This document shows positions 27,160 through 34,938 of a DNA stretch of 36,824 nucleotides, piece by piece. The stretch is from Clostridiales bacterium (GTDB lineage: Bacteria > Bacillota > Clostridia > Lachnospirales > Lachnospiraceae): NCBI GenBank assembly GCA_021202015.1, contig JAJQDV010000039.1, forward strand, positions 1 through 36,824. The letters run 5' to 3'. The position numbers were made by a program, and so were the translations under genes. The notes below the pieces were generated by a model. The model worked only from the letters and a program-made list of their open reading frames with translations, had not been told where the DNA came from and ran no database searches. The first letter of the stretch is position 1. Each line of letters opens with the position of its first letter.

Positions 27160-28596
27160 TTATACTTCATCTTCCCGCAGCACGAGCCGGATGGCCCAGG
27201 GCGGTACATCGGGAATATCGAAGCCCTCCTCGATAAAAACGAAGGCGGTCTCGTAGTCCGGCGCCCGCTCGGGGAATGTGCCCTGTCCGTCGGTGAAGTA
27301 GATGAGACCGCGAAGGTTCAGAAACTCATGCCGTTCGATCAGTCTGTCCACATAGTCAAAAACCGGGCGGAAATCCGTGCCGCCGAAGCCGGAGAGCTGC
27401 ACATTCTGCATATAAGCGTCAAACTCTTCATCCGTAGTGACTTTTACATCCTGCTGAATTTTGGAATCGCACTGGATGATGTGGATGTTTACCCGGCTGA
27501 AATAGCTGTCGGTATTTTTCAGTATATCATAGGTTTTGCGGAGAAACTTCTCCACCGTGGCTCCCTGGCAGGAGCCGGAGGTGTCCAGCGCGATGACAAA
27601 CTCGCGGATGCGTTTGTTTTCCCGGTACTCCAGCGGTTCCACCAGAGGCATGTTCCGGTACAGCTGCAGTCCGTAGGTATAGTAGATGTAGTCAAACTCA
27701 TCGTCGTTGATATGCATCTCCTCGCCGAGAACCGCGAATTTTTTTAAAAATTCACCGTAGTCGTATTTTTCGCGAAGCGCTTCTTTCAGATTCCACAGGA
27801 GGCTTCCGGCGCCGAAGCCCTGTTCCTTTGAAAAGGTCTCGATGTCGAGTTTGGCATGTTGGCTCACATCCGCCCAGTCGTCCTGCGTCTGCCCGACCAG
27901 AACCTCGTCGATGTCCTCCGCCTGTTCGCCCTCCTCGCCGGTGTCCGCCTCGTGGCAGCCGACCATGGCCGTCCTCGTGTCGGTCGTCAGCGTGTCTCCC
28001 GTGCGTTCCGCGGCGTCCGTTTCTTTTTTCGGAATCCAGTGCATATGATCGTCCTGCTCAAACAGGCCGGCCGACTGCAGATAAGCCTGTGCTTTCTCCG
28101 GATGGTCAAGGAAAAACCGATACAGCTTTTCCGCCGTCAGGATGGGAACGTCCTTTTGCAGCCGTTCGAGCTCCCGGAGGCGTTTTTTGTCGTCGTCCAG
28201 CTGTATATCCGGCAGATGCAGGTCGAGGATCGCCTGCTCCACCGCGATGTCGCAGGCCAGATCCCAATACTCCCGCTCCAGATCCTCGTAGCGGAAGGGA
28301 TGGCTGAAGATGCAGTGGAAGATCATGTGCAGAAAGGCTCTCGTACACCGGTTGTTTTCCTGCCGGAAGGAGCGCAGCACATGTTCTGTATTAAAATAGA
28401 TGGCGCGGCCGTTCACGCCGTAGGTCGCCACCGTGTCCGACGGAATCATCGGCATGCGAAAAAGCGCCCGGTTCAGGAAACGCATGGAAAGCATGATCCG
28501 GTCTCTGGCAAATTCCATGATTTTCTGCGCCAGTTCCCGGTGTTTTTCTTTTTCCGCGTTCAGATCCTCCGCAAGATCGAGTTTACGTTCATTCAT
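27160..28596 (-). CDS. vWA protein with degenerate DUF2201-type metallopeptidase domain
   Basis: A 478-residue protein. The N-terminal half matches the putative metallopeptidase domain that precedes vWA-like domains (DUF2201 type): AFLHMIFHCIFSH then WDLACDIAVEQAIL. The expected HExxH reads HMIFH (90-94), so the catalytic Glu is Met and the domain is probably inactive; His99 remains. A Glu/Asp-rich linker (about 190-250) leads to a C-terminal vWA-like domain with an intact metal site: DTSGS (338-342), GGTD (405-408) and TDGQG (435-439). The start at 28596 overlaps the Uma2 stop by eight bases (ATGAATGA). Presumed partner of the MoxR ATPase downstream. Confidence 0.87.
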   Translation of the reverse strand: MNERKLDLAEDLNAEKEKHRELAQKIMEFARDRIMLSMRFLNRALFRMPMIPSDTVATYGVNGRAIYFNTEHVLRSFRQENNRCTRAFLHMIFHCIFSHPFRYEDLEREYWDLACDIAVEQAILDLHLPDIQLDDDKKRLRELERLQKDVPILTAEKLYRFFLDHPEKAQAYLQSAGLFEQDDHMHWIPKKETDAAERTGDTLTTDTRTAMVGCHEADTGEEGEQAEDIDEVLVGQTQDDWADVSQHAKLDIETFSKEQGFGAGSLLWNLKEALREKYDYGEFLKKFAVLGEEMHINDDEFDYIYYTYGLQLYRNMPLVEPLEYRENKRIREFVIALDTSGSCQGATVEKFLRKTYDILKNTDSYFSRVNIHIIQCDSKIQQDVKVTTDEEFDAYMQNVQLSGFGGTDFRPVFDYVDRLIERHEFLNLRGLIYFTDGQGTFPERAPDYETAFVFIEEGFDIPDVPPWAIRLVLREDEV

Positions 28597-29218
28597 TTTT
28601 GCTGTCTGTCCCGTTATAACCGGCCGAACCCCAGTCAGAACCGTCAAATATCTCTCCGAGCGTCACGGTGAGATTCGGAAATCCCCGCAGATGAATCCGC
28701 ACATCGGCATTGTAGTCCTCGTCTTCTTTATCTTCTTCCAGCAGAAAGGTCTCTTCAAGAACATAGCGGCCGTCCCTGAGATAGTAGATCTCGAGGGCCT
28801 TCCCTCTCGGCTCAATGAGCCACAGTTCCTCCACACCGGCGGACTCATATTTTCTCTTTTTTAAAAGCCGGTCCCGTTTTGCGGTAGACGGACTTAAAAT
28901 TTCCAGAATGAATTTCGGTGTGCCGCGGTATCTTCCGTTTTTGATGCTGCGCGGGTCACAGATAATGATGATGTCCGGCACAAGCCATTCGTCGTCGCCG
29001 AGATAAAAATCAAGGTTCTCCATAAAGACCCTGCATATGCTGCCCTTCAGCTGATTGCTGAAGGCGGTGTAAATGTTGCCGTTGATGATTCCGTGACAGA
29101 CGGATGCGGACGGCGACATCTCATAGATCACGCCGTCTATTTTTTCGATTTTTTTGTAACCTTCCAGACCCGGCATGGTATCATACCCCTTTTTTGATTT
29201 TATTAAAGTATTTCCCAT
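28589..29218 (-). CDS. Uma2-family protein (PD-(D/E)XK nuclease fold)
   Basis: A 209-residue protein of the Uma2 (DUF820) family, which has a restriction-endonuclease-like fold. Seen: YEMSPSASVCHGIINGNI, a core with LVPDIIIICDP (catalytic Asp), FILEILSPSTAKRD (Glu-x-Leu as the ExK-like strand) and KRKYESAGVEELWLIEP. Function of the family is unsettled; nuclease activity is plausible but not shown for most. The ATG at 29218 follows AGGAGG; the frame is open further upstream without support. First gene of the operon with the vWA and MoxR genes, sharing a start/stop overlap with the former. Acidic tail (KEDEDYNADV) near residue 165. Confidence 0.85.
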   Translation of the reverse strand: MGNTLIKSKKGYDTMPGLEGYKKIEKIDGVIYEMSPSASVCHGIINGNIYTAFSNQLKGSICRVFMENLDFYLGDDEWLVPDIIIICDPRSIKNGRYRGTPKFILEILSPSTAKRDRLLKKRKYESAGVEELWLIEPRGKALEIYYLRDGRYVLEETFLLEEDKEDEDYNADVRIHLRGFPNLTVTLGEIFDGSDWGSAGYNGTDSKNE

Positions 29219-29249
29219 TTGTAAACCTCCTGATATCTTTTGCGCAGAA

Positions 29250-29271
29250 AATCCGACTGCCCGTTCGGATT
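29250..29271 (-). promoter_or_regulatory. Hairpin in the leader of the Uma2-vWA-MoxR operon
   Basis: AATCCGA/TCGGATT with an eight-base loop, about 30 bases before the Uma2 start. Possible translational or transcriptional control element; no T-run. Confidence 0.35.
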
Positions 29272-29405
29272 CACTGCTTTTTGAATTGGGACTGTAAAAG
29301 CATGAATCCTGAAAGAAGAACAAAATAGTCAGACTGTTCAGACTGCAAATGAAATCAGCAGGATGCTGTCTCATTCAAGTGGTATAGAAACATTGCTTTG
29401 GCACG

Positions 29406-29434
29406 ATTGTAACATAGTGTTTCTGTACAGTCAA
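29406..29434 (-). promoter_or_regulatory. Promoter of the Uma2-vWA-MoxR operon
   Basis: On the minus strand TTGACT (29429-29434) and TACAAT (29406-29411), 17 bp apart. Transcript would carry a leader of about 180 bases. The 29219-29571 gap between the divergent genes holds this promoter, the hairpin above, and the repeat before the LRR gene. Confidence 0.65.
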
Positions 29435-29474
29435 AAGAAATTTTCAGTTTTATAAAGGAGGGATTCATGATATC

Positions 29475-29560
29475 ATGAGTGCAAGTGATGCATTTATCAC
29501 TTAGCGAAGTGTTTTTAAGCTTTGTGATAAAGCATGCAAAGCAGAAGAATGCACTTGTAA
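29475..29560 (+). promoter_or_regulatory. Competing hairpins and tiny open frame before the LRR gene
   Basis: AAGTGAT (29483-29489) pairs with ATCACTT, while TTTATCAC can instead pair with GTGATAAA further down, and CAAGTG near 29481 with CACTTG near 29552. A separate AAGGAGG site at 29456-29462 precedes ATGs at 29467 and 29475; the latter reads MSASDAFIT and stops within the first hairpin (29475-29504). The arrangement resembles a leader-peptide attenuator, but could equally be a dispersed palindromic repeat. Confidence 0.4.
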
Positions 29561-29571
29561 AGGAGATCCCT

Positions 29572-31236
29572 ATGCGATGGAGTGATTACATCTATGAACG
29601 GACAGAAGGCGGCGTCGTCATTACCCGGTATCTGCCGGAAGAAACGGAAAATGCCGAGGCTCCTGCACTTACCGGAATGCCGGACGCCGCGGCAGATGAA
29701 CCCGGAAGTGAGACGGGCGTTTTGATCGTTCCTGCCCGGATCTGCGGACTTCCGGTGACGGAGATCGGAGAGGAGGCTTTTGCGGAAAACGGAGCGTTTC
29801 TGACGAAGATCGAGCTTCCGCCCACAGTGCGGCGCCTTGGGAAGGGCGCCTTCCGTATGTGTATGAGCCTGACGGAACTGGTTCTGAACGAGGGACTGGA
29901 GCGGATCGGAGCGGAAGCATTTTATCTGACGCCGCTGGAAGAGCTTTGCCTGCCGGATACGGTGACCGTGATCGAAGAACCGTGGGAGCTTGGCGCGATC
30001 CGGTTTCGGGTTCCGGAGAAAAACCCTTATTTTTTCACCGATGGTTTCTGTCTTTACCGCAGGGAGGGGGAGGAACAGGAGCTTCTGGTCGCTCTGCAGA
30101 CGGATGAACGGACAGAATATGAGATCGCCGACGGTACAACGGTGATCGGCGAGAATTCCGTATCCGGCCATGCGGCGCTGCGGAGGGTGGTGATCCCCGC
30201 TTCGGTCCGTGTCATACGGGAGGCTGCCTTTGAGGGCTGCCGGAACCTGTCGGAGGTTGTTCTGCAGGAGGGGCTCCGTGAGATCGAGGCCAATGCCTTC
30301 AGCCACTGCATCTGCCTGAAGCGTCTGCATCTGCCGGCTTCCGTGGAGGAGATCGGCCGCTACGCCCTGTCGGATACCTTTGGCTGGAGCGAGGATCGGA
30401 TCGGCCTGGAGCGGATTACCGTGTCGGAGGAAAGCACCCGCTTTTTTGCGGATGAGGACGCGTTGTTTGAGATTATAAATGAAAATGACGGGGCAGAATA
30501 TGATCTGGTAAAATATTTTGGCAGAAAGCGGGAGTATCCTGTCCCCGCGGGAGTGACCCGGATCCTGCCGGGCGCGTTTCGTCGGGCGTCGTTTCGCGCG
30601 TGTGTTGTGCCGGGATCCGTAAGGGATGTGGCGCAGGATGCGTTTCGGGAGTGTAAGAATCTGGAAGAGATCGTGCTGGAAGAATCCGGCGCGCGGCTCT
30701 GCGTGCCGGCGCGGCCGGTATACCGCAAGGAGGAGATCACGGGTTTGTTTTTTTCATCTGAGAGAAGGGCTGTTTGTGAAAACCCGGCGGATCCGTTCGA
30801 GATGCCGGAGAAGTGGCGCTCCTTCGCGGACGCGGGATCTCAGCCCCCGAAGAGGGAACCCGGACGGGAACGATACAAAGGATATGTGTATGACTACCGT
30901 GCATATGACGATCTGTTTGATACGTATCTGAATCTTCCGGATCAATGCGGCATGGCCTGCTGCAGGCTGAAGTATCCCGTACTGCTTGAGGCAGACAGGG
31001 CGGATCGGTACCGGGAGTTTGTCGGGGAGAATCTGGAGGGCATTCTGACGGATATTCTGAAAAAGCAGGATCTGGACCGCCTGGCGCTTCTGGCGGAGCT
31101 GGGATTTTTTACCGTGGAAAATATAGAGTCCTGTCTGGAACTTTCTTCCCGGGCCGGACAGGGAAAATGCACCGCCTTTCTTCTGAATTATAAGAGGGAG
31201 CATCTGGGGGAGGACGAGTTCGATTTTTCCATATGA
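29572..31236 (+). CDS. LRR_5 (BspA-like) leucine-rich repeat protein, cytoplasmic
   Basis: A 554-residue protein with repeats of the BspA/LRR_5 type, e.g. VTEIGEEAFAENGAFLTKIELPPTVRRLGKGAF, IREAAFEGCRNLSEVVLQEGL, IEANAFSHCICLKRLHLPASV and ILPGAFRRASF, between about residues 55 and 390. Unlike many BspA proteins it has no signal peptide or cell-wall anchor, so it probably acts inside the cell. The C-terminal 150 residues are helical (YDDLFDTYLNL; LLAELGFFTVENIESCLELSSRAGQ) and look like a separate module. The start at 29572 follows AAGGAG. It diverges from the Uma2-vWA-MoxR operon and may be its recognition component, which is inference from position only. Confidence 0.82.
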   Translation: MRWSDYIYERTEGGVVITRYLPEETENAEAPALTGMPDAAADEPGSETGVLIVPARICGLPVTEIGEEAFAENGAFLTKIELPPTVRRLGKGAFRMCMSLTELVLNEGLERIGAEAFYLTPLEELCLPDTVTVIEEPWELGAIRFRVPEKNPYFFTDGFCLYRREGEEQELLVALQTDERTEYEIADGTTVIGENSVSGHAALRRVVIPASVRVIREAAFEGCRNLSEVVLQEGLREIEANAFSHCICLKRLHLPASVEEIGRYALSDTFGWSEDRIGLERITVSEESTRFFADEDALFEIINENDGAEYDLVKYFGRKREYPVPAGVTRILPGAFRRASFRACVVPGSVRDVAQDAFRECKNLEEIVLEESGARLCVPARPVYRKEEITGLFFSSERRAVCENPADPFEMPEKWRSFADAGSQPPKREPGRERYKGYVYDYRAYDDLFDTYLNLPDQCGMACCRLKYPVLLEADRADRYREFVGENLEGILTDILKKQDLDRLALLAELGFFTVENIESCLELSSRAGQGKCTAFLLNYKREHLGEDEFDFSI

Positions 31237-31247
31237 ATATGGCCCGC

Positions 31248-31271
31248 AGCCACTCAGCGGTGTGAGTGGCT
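31248..31271 (+). terminator. Hairpin after the LRR gene
   Basis: AGCCACTC/GAGTGGCT with an eight-base loop, 12 bp past the stop. T-run absent. A second A/T-rich hairpin follows at 31300-31321. Confidence 0.5.
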
Positions 31272-31299
31272 GACGAATGAACAGCAGCGTGATTCTATC

Positions 31300-31321
31300 A
31301 AAAATGCAGAATTGCATTTTT
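31300..31321 (+). terminator. A/T-rich hairpin between the LRR gene and deoD
   Basis: AAAAATGCA/TGCATTTTT with a GAAT loop; the T-tail of the stem could act as an intrinsic terminator. Confidence 0.6.
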
Positions 31322-31327
31322 ATCCGG

Positions 31328-31356
31328 TTGTAAGATGTCCGGTTGTCTGTTATAAT
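31328..31356 (+). promoter_or_regulatory. Promoter of deoD-abiH with a direct repeat
   Basis: TTGTAA (31328-31333) and TATAAT (31351-31356), 17 bp apart. TCCGGTTGT occurs twice (31323-31331 and 31338-31346), 15 bp apart, over the -35 and spacer, where a regulator could bind. Confidence 0.6.
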
Positions 31357-31436
31357 GGGAGCATTGCTCGAAAGATTCTGTAAGTTTCGCGCAGATTCAG
31401 ATGTGTGATCATAAGAATATACAGGAGGTTACGACT

Positions 31437-32159
31437 ATGTTTAAAACACCATCAGCCTGTCTGGAGGCGGATCAGGATGCCGTGGCAAAGGTGATACTGA
31501 TGCCGGGAGATCCCCTTCGCGCCAAATATATCGCGGAGACCTATCTTGAGGATCCGGTCCTGTTTAATTCGGTCCGGAATATGAACGGGTATACGGGCAC
31601 TTATAAGGGGAAACGGATCTCCGTCATGGGAAGCGGCATGGGCATTCCGTCCGCCGTCCTGTACGCGCATGAGCTCTACACTTTTTACGGCGTGGAGACC
31701 ATCATCCGCGTGGGTTCGACGGGAGCACTCCTGGACGATATGGAGTGCAGGGATATCGTGATCGCCATGGGCGCCTGCACGAATTCCAATTTTGCCCATC
31801 ATTACAATTTCCCCGGAACGCTGGCGCCGACCGCCAGTTTTGATCTGCTCTACGACGCGGTGAATATCAGCAGAGAAAGAGGCGCGCAGATCCGGGTCGG
31901 GAATGTGTTCAGCACGGATATTTTTTACAATGCGCAGCCGGATGTGCCGACGAAAGCGAGAGACCTCGGTATGCTCTGCGTAGAGATGGAGACGGCGGGA
32001 CTTTATCTGGAGGCGCTGGCTCAGCATAAGAAGGCGCTCAGCATTCTGTCGGTCTCCGACCATTTCTTTAAACCTCAGGCGCTCACCGCGCAGGAGATCC
32101 GGGAGTCCTTCCGTGAGATGATGGAGATCGCGCTTGAGACCGCGTATCTGCACGCGTAA
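31437..32159 (+). CDS. deoD: Purine nucleoside phosphorylase DeoD-type, divergent
   Basis: DeoD-type enzymes cleave purine (deoxy)nucleosides with phosphate to base and (deoxy)ribose-1-phosphate. The 240-residue protein keeps LMPGDPLRAKYIAETYLED, RISVMGSGMGIPS, IIRVGSTGAL and VEMETAGLY and SVSDHFF. Two positions differ from E. coli DeoD: His4 (in TPH) is Ser (TPS), and Arg217 falls on Ile in TAQEIRESF, with an Arg one place on. Substrate or activity may therefore be altered. AGGAGG precedes the ATG; an upstream in-frame start at 31401 is rejected. It is 14 bp from the AbiH gene and likely co-transcribed with it. Confidence 0.87.
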   Translation: MFKTPSACLEADQDAVAKVILMPGDPLRAKYIAETYLEDPVLFNSVRNMNGYTGTYKGKRISVMGSGMGIPSAVLYAHELYTFYGVETIIRVGSTGALLDDMECRDIVIAMGACTNSNFAHHYNFPGTLAPTASFDLLYDAVNISRERGAQIRVGNVFSTDIFYNAQPDVPTKARDLGMLCVEMETAGLYLEALAQHKKALSILSVSDHFFKPQALTAQEIRESFREMMEIALETAYLHA

Positions 32160-32173
32160 AGAGAGGTGTGCCT

Positions 32174-33286
32174 GTGGATTATAATTATTATCAGTCGTTT
32201 TATACGAGAGACCGTGTCAGTACGGACGAAAGATCGCAGAATATCCTCGTCGTCGGGAACGGGTTTGACCTTTATCACGGGAAGAAATCCGGGTACAGGG
32301 ATTTTATTCAGTGTGTGGAGGCCGCTTTCGCGAAGGACAGGGACGCAAGAAACGCCCTTGAGGTGAAGCTGACGGAACTGTGCAATGTCAACGGGTTTTT
32401 CCGGCATTTTCATTATACGCTGTCCGACGATCCGACCTGGTCTTATTTTGAGGGTGAAATGAAAAACATCATCGGCGCCCTGCTGCGTTTTCAGGACGTT
32501 GTTCTGGAAAATCAGAGAGATCCGGAGTATGACCTGATGAACTATAAGATCATCAGCGCCCAGTATATCTATCATGATCTGCAGGTTTTCAAACACTTTG
32601 CGCGGATCTTTGAGCAGGTGTATGACGACCCGTCCGGCGGGCTCTTCAAGATCCGTCCGCAGTTTATCACGTCGGCGAAGCTGTTGGATAAAAAGGCGGT
32701 GATCGCGGAGGTGCGCAGGGAACTGGACAGCTTTACGGCGGCGCTTGACCTGTATATGGAGACCTGCGTCTGCGGGACGGATTCCGTGGTAAAATATGCG
32801 CAGATCGAGGCGATTGCGCCGAAGTATGTGATCAACATGAATTACACGGATACGGTGAAGGCCTACGGTGTTCCGGATGAGAAGATTTATTACGCGAAAG
32901 GCAGGGCGGGGAGCCATCCGTCGAATCTCGTGCTGGGCAGCCCGGAAACCGCGGAGATCGATCCGGACTGGGTTTATATAAAAAATGAATTTCAGGTTCT
33001 GACAAAGTTTATCGGGCTTCCGGAGGAAGAGGATATTTTCCCTGCGGATGAGGAGCACGGGGTGATCCCGATCGTCCTGCATTTCTTCGGATATTCTTTC
33101 CCGGAGGGCGACGACAGGCTGATGCAGCTGCTGTTTGTCGGCAAAAAATCAGCGGTGGTCTATTATATCGATGGGGAAGATTACGCGCAGAAGATCATCC
33201 GGCTGGTCAGACTGTTCGGAAAGGAAGATTTTCTGAAAAATTTTTACCGGGGGAAGATTTCCTTTGAAAAAATTTCCGGCGACTGA
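32174..33286 (+). CDS. AbiH-family protein (phage abortive infection)
   Basis: A 370-residue member of the AbiH family, first known from lactococcal abortive infection of phage. Seen: the N-terminal hallmark NILVVGNGFDLYHGKKSGYRDF (residues 23-44), a helical middle, YVINMNYTDT, and the C-terminal LHFFGYSFPEGDDRLMQLLF, corresponding to the GHSL..D segment of the family. Molecular activity is not settled; the glycine-rich start suggests nucleotide binding. GTG at 32174 is preferred because AGAGAGG lies seven bases upstream; GTG at 32168 is too close. Follows deoD by 14 bp. Likely defence gene. Confidence 0.8.
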   Translation: MDYNYYQSFYTRDRVSTDERSQNILVVGNGFDLYHGKKSGYRDFIQCVEAAFAKDRDARNALEVKLTELCNVNGFFRHFHYTLSDDPTWSYFEGEMKNIIGALLRFQDVVLENQRDPEYDLMNYKIISAQYIYHDLQVFKHFARIFEQVYDDPSGGLFKIRPQFITSAKLLDKKAVIAEVRRELDSFTAALDLYMETCVCGTDSVVKYAQIEAIAPKYVINMNYTDTVKAYGVPDEKIYYAKGRAGSHPSNLVLGSPETAEIDPDWVYIKNEFQVLTKFIGLPEEEDIFPADEEHGVIPIVLHFFGYSFPEGDDRLMQLLFVGKKSAVVYYIDGEDYAQKIIRLVRLFGKEDFLKNFYRGKISFEKISGD

Positions 33287-33357
33287 TCATCTGTTCGACC
33301 CGGGCGAAGTGTGGACACATCTGCACGGATCGTCCGAATACGCGAATGATACAGGGA

Positions 33358-33378
33358 AAAGTTTTGCGCAAAAACTTA
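33358..33378 (+). promoter_or_regulatory. Hairpin before fchA
   Basis: AAGTTTT/AAAAACTT around GCGC, just upstream of the GGGGGAG ribosome site of fchA, in the 113-bp gap after the AbiH gene. No clear promoter was found in that gap. Confidence 0.35.
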
Positions 33379-33399
33379 AAACGGGGGAGAGCGTTATTT

Positions 33400-34035
33400 A
33401 TGAATTTTCAGGATGATACGTTAGAGAAATTTACAAAGGATCTGGCCTCGAAGGAGGCTGTTCCGGGCGGCGGCGGCGCGAGCGCGCTGGTCGGAGCCAT
33501 TGGAATTGCGCTCGGAAACATGGTCGGTTCCCTGACTGTGGGGAAAAAGACTTATGCCGACGTGGAGGATGAGATACGAGCCTGGATGTCGGAGGCGGAG
33601 ACCCTGCGGAAGGAACTGCTCCTCGGCATAGACGCCGACGCGGAGGCTTTCCTGCCTCTGTCGAGGGCTTACGGCATTCCGAAGGAGGATCCGTCACGTC
33701 CCGCTGTGATGGAGGAGGCGTTAAATGCTGCATGCGCGGCGCCGCTGGCGCTGATGCGTCAGATCTGCCGGGCGATCGAGCTGCTGGAAGGATTCGCCGA
33801 AAAAGGATCGCGGATCGCCATTTCGGACGCGGGTGTCGGCGCGGTCTGCTGCCGTGCAGCGCTTCAGGGGGCGTCGCTGAATATTTTTATCAACACAAAG
33901 TCCATGCGCGACAGGGACTGCGCGGCCGCGCTGGAAGCGCAGGCGGACGAGATGCTTTCAGAGTATACGGCACGGGCGGATCGGGTTTATGAAATCGTGA
34001 CAGATAAAATCCGTCCCGGGGAAGGAAACCTTTGA
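33400..34035 (+). CDS. fchA: Methenyltetrahydrofolate cyclohydrolase FchA
   Basis: A 211-residue all-helical protein of the cyclodeaminase/cyclohydrolase family. Clostridial FchA interconverts 5,10-methenyl- and 10-formyl-tetrahydrofolate. Seen: the N-terminal signature KEAVPGGGGASALVGAIGIALGNMV, SLTVGKK, a middle DADAEAFLPL, and the C-terminal region GVGAVCCRAALQGASLNIFINTKSM. No formiminotransferase domain is fused. GGGGGAG precedes the ATG at 33400; the frame extends to 33346 without support. It ends two bases before folD. The neighbouring FolD lacks residues for this same reaction, which makes the role as the dedicated cyclohydrolase likely. Confidence 0.88.
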   Translation: MNFQDDTLEKFTKDLASKEAVPGGGGASALVGAIGIALGNMVGSLTVGKKTYADVEDEIRAWMSEAETLRKELLLGIDADAEAFLPLSRAYGIPKEDPSRPAVMEEALNAACAAPLALMRQICRAIELLEGFAEKGSRIAISDAGVGAVCCRAALQGASLNIFINTKSMRDRDCAAALEAQADEMLSEYTARADRVYEIVTDKIRPGEGNL

Positions 34036-34036
34036 T

Positions 34037-34909
34037 ATGGCAGAAATATTAAAAGGGGCTCCGGTTGCGGCCGCCCTGTCAGAGAAAATCAAACGGGAGA
34101 CAGAGACGCTTCGATCCGTCGGCGTCACGCCGACTCTGGCGATTCTGCGGGTCGGTGAAAGAGCGGACGATCTCGCCTATGAGCGCGGCGCGGTGAAACG
34201 CTGCGAATCCGTCGGGGTACGAGTACGAAGCGAGGTTCTTCCGCAGGATGCGGACAGCGATACCTTTTTTGCCGTGCTGGAGGATCTGAACACAGATGAG
34301 CGTGTGCACGGGATCCTGCTTTTTCGGCCTCTGCCGGGACATCTGGACGGGGAAAAGGCCAGAAAGCTGCTGAATCCCGAGAAGGATGTGGACGGGTGCA
34401 CGGACGGTTCCCTGGCCGGGGTATTCACAGACACGCAGATCGGATTCGCGCCCTGCACGGCGCGGGCAGCCATGGAAATCCTGCATTTTTACGGCGTTGA
34501 CTGCGCCGGAAAGCGGGCCGCGGTGATCGGCCGTTCCCTGGTCGTCGGCCGGCCGGTCTCCATGATGCTGATGCACGAGAACGCGACGGTGGTCACCTGT
34601 CACACCCGGACGCCGGATGTGGCGTCCTTCACGCGGGAGGCGGATATCCTTGTTGCCTGTTCCGGACAGACGGAGAGCGTCGGCGCGGAGTATGTGCGGG
34701 AGGGACAGATCGTGATCGACGTCGGGATCGGATGGAACGCGGAGAAGGGAAAGCTCTGCGGGGATGTGCGCTTTGAGGAGGTTGAACCGATCGTGGGCGC
34801 GCTGACTCCGGTTCCGGGAGGCGTCGGTTCGGTGACAACCTGTGTGCTGGCCTCCCATGTCGTGGAGGCGGCGAAGCGCCGGATATCGGGAGAAGGAACT
34901 ATTAGTTGA
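34037..34909 (+). CDS. folD: Methylenetetrahydrofolate dehydrogenase (FolD family, cyclohydrolase residues lost)
   Basis: A 290-residue FolD homologue expected to oxidise 5,10-methylene- to 5,10-methenyl-tetrahydrofolate or the reverse. The dinucleotide region AAVIGRSLVVGRPVSMML and the end ALTPVPGGVGSVTTCVL are normal. In the folate site the alignment to E. coli FolD is gapless over the key segment: Tyr48 (in LAYERGAVKRC) is kept, but the Lys54 position is Ala52; the Gln98 position (VQLPLP) is Phe96 (LFRPLP); Asp121 is kept as Asp119. Lys and Gln are needed for the cyclohydrolase step in studied enzymes, so this is probably a dehydrogenase only. Tightly linked to fchA; the stop overlaps no gene. 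Confidence 0.9.
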   Translation: MAEILKGAPVAAALSEKIKRETETLRSVGVTPTLAILRVGERADDLAYERGAVKRCESVGVRVRSEVLPQDADSDTFFAVLEDLNTDERVHGILLFRPLPGHLDGEKARKLLNPEKDVDGCTDGSLAGVFTDTQIGFAPCTARAAMEILHFYGVDCAGKRAAVIGRSLVVGRPVSMMLMHENATVVTCHTRTPDVASFTREADILVACSGQTESVGAEYVREGQIVIDVGIGWNAEKGKLCGDVRFEEVEPIVGALTPVPGGVGSVTTCVLASHVVEAAKRRISGEGTIS

Positions 34910-34938
34910 GGATTGGTAACATAAATGAGGAAATAAGT

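Noticed and set aside
24682-33286. Integrated mobile element carrying the accessory genes
   Set aside because: No integrase, transposase, tRNA target or flanking direct repeats were seen, so transfer is possible but not supported.
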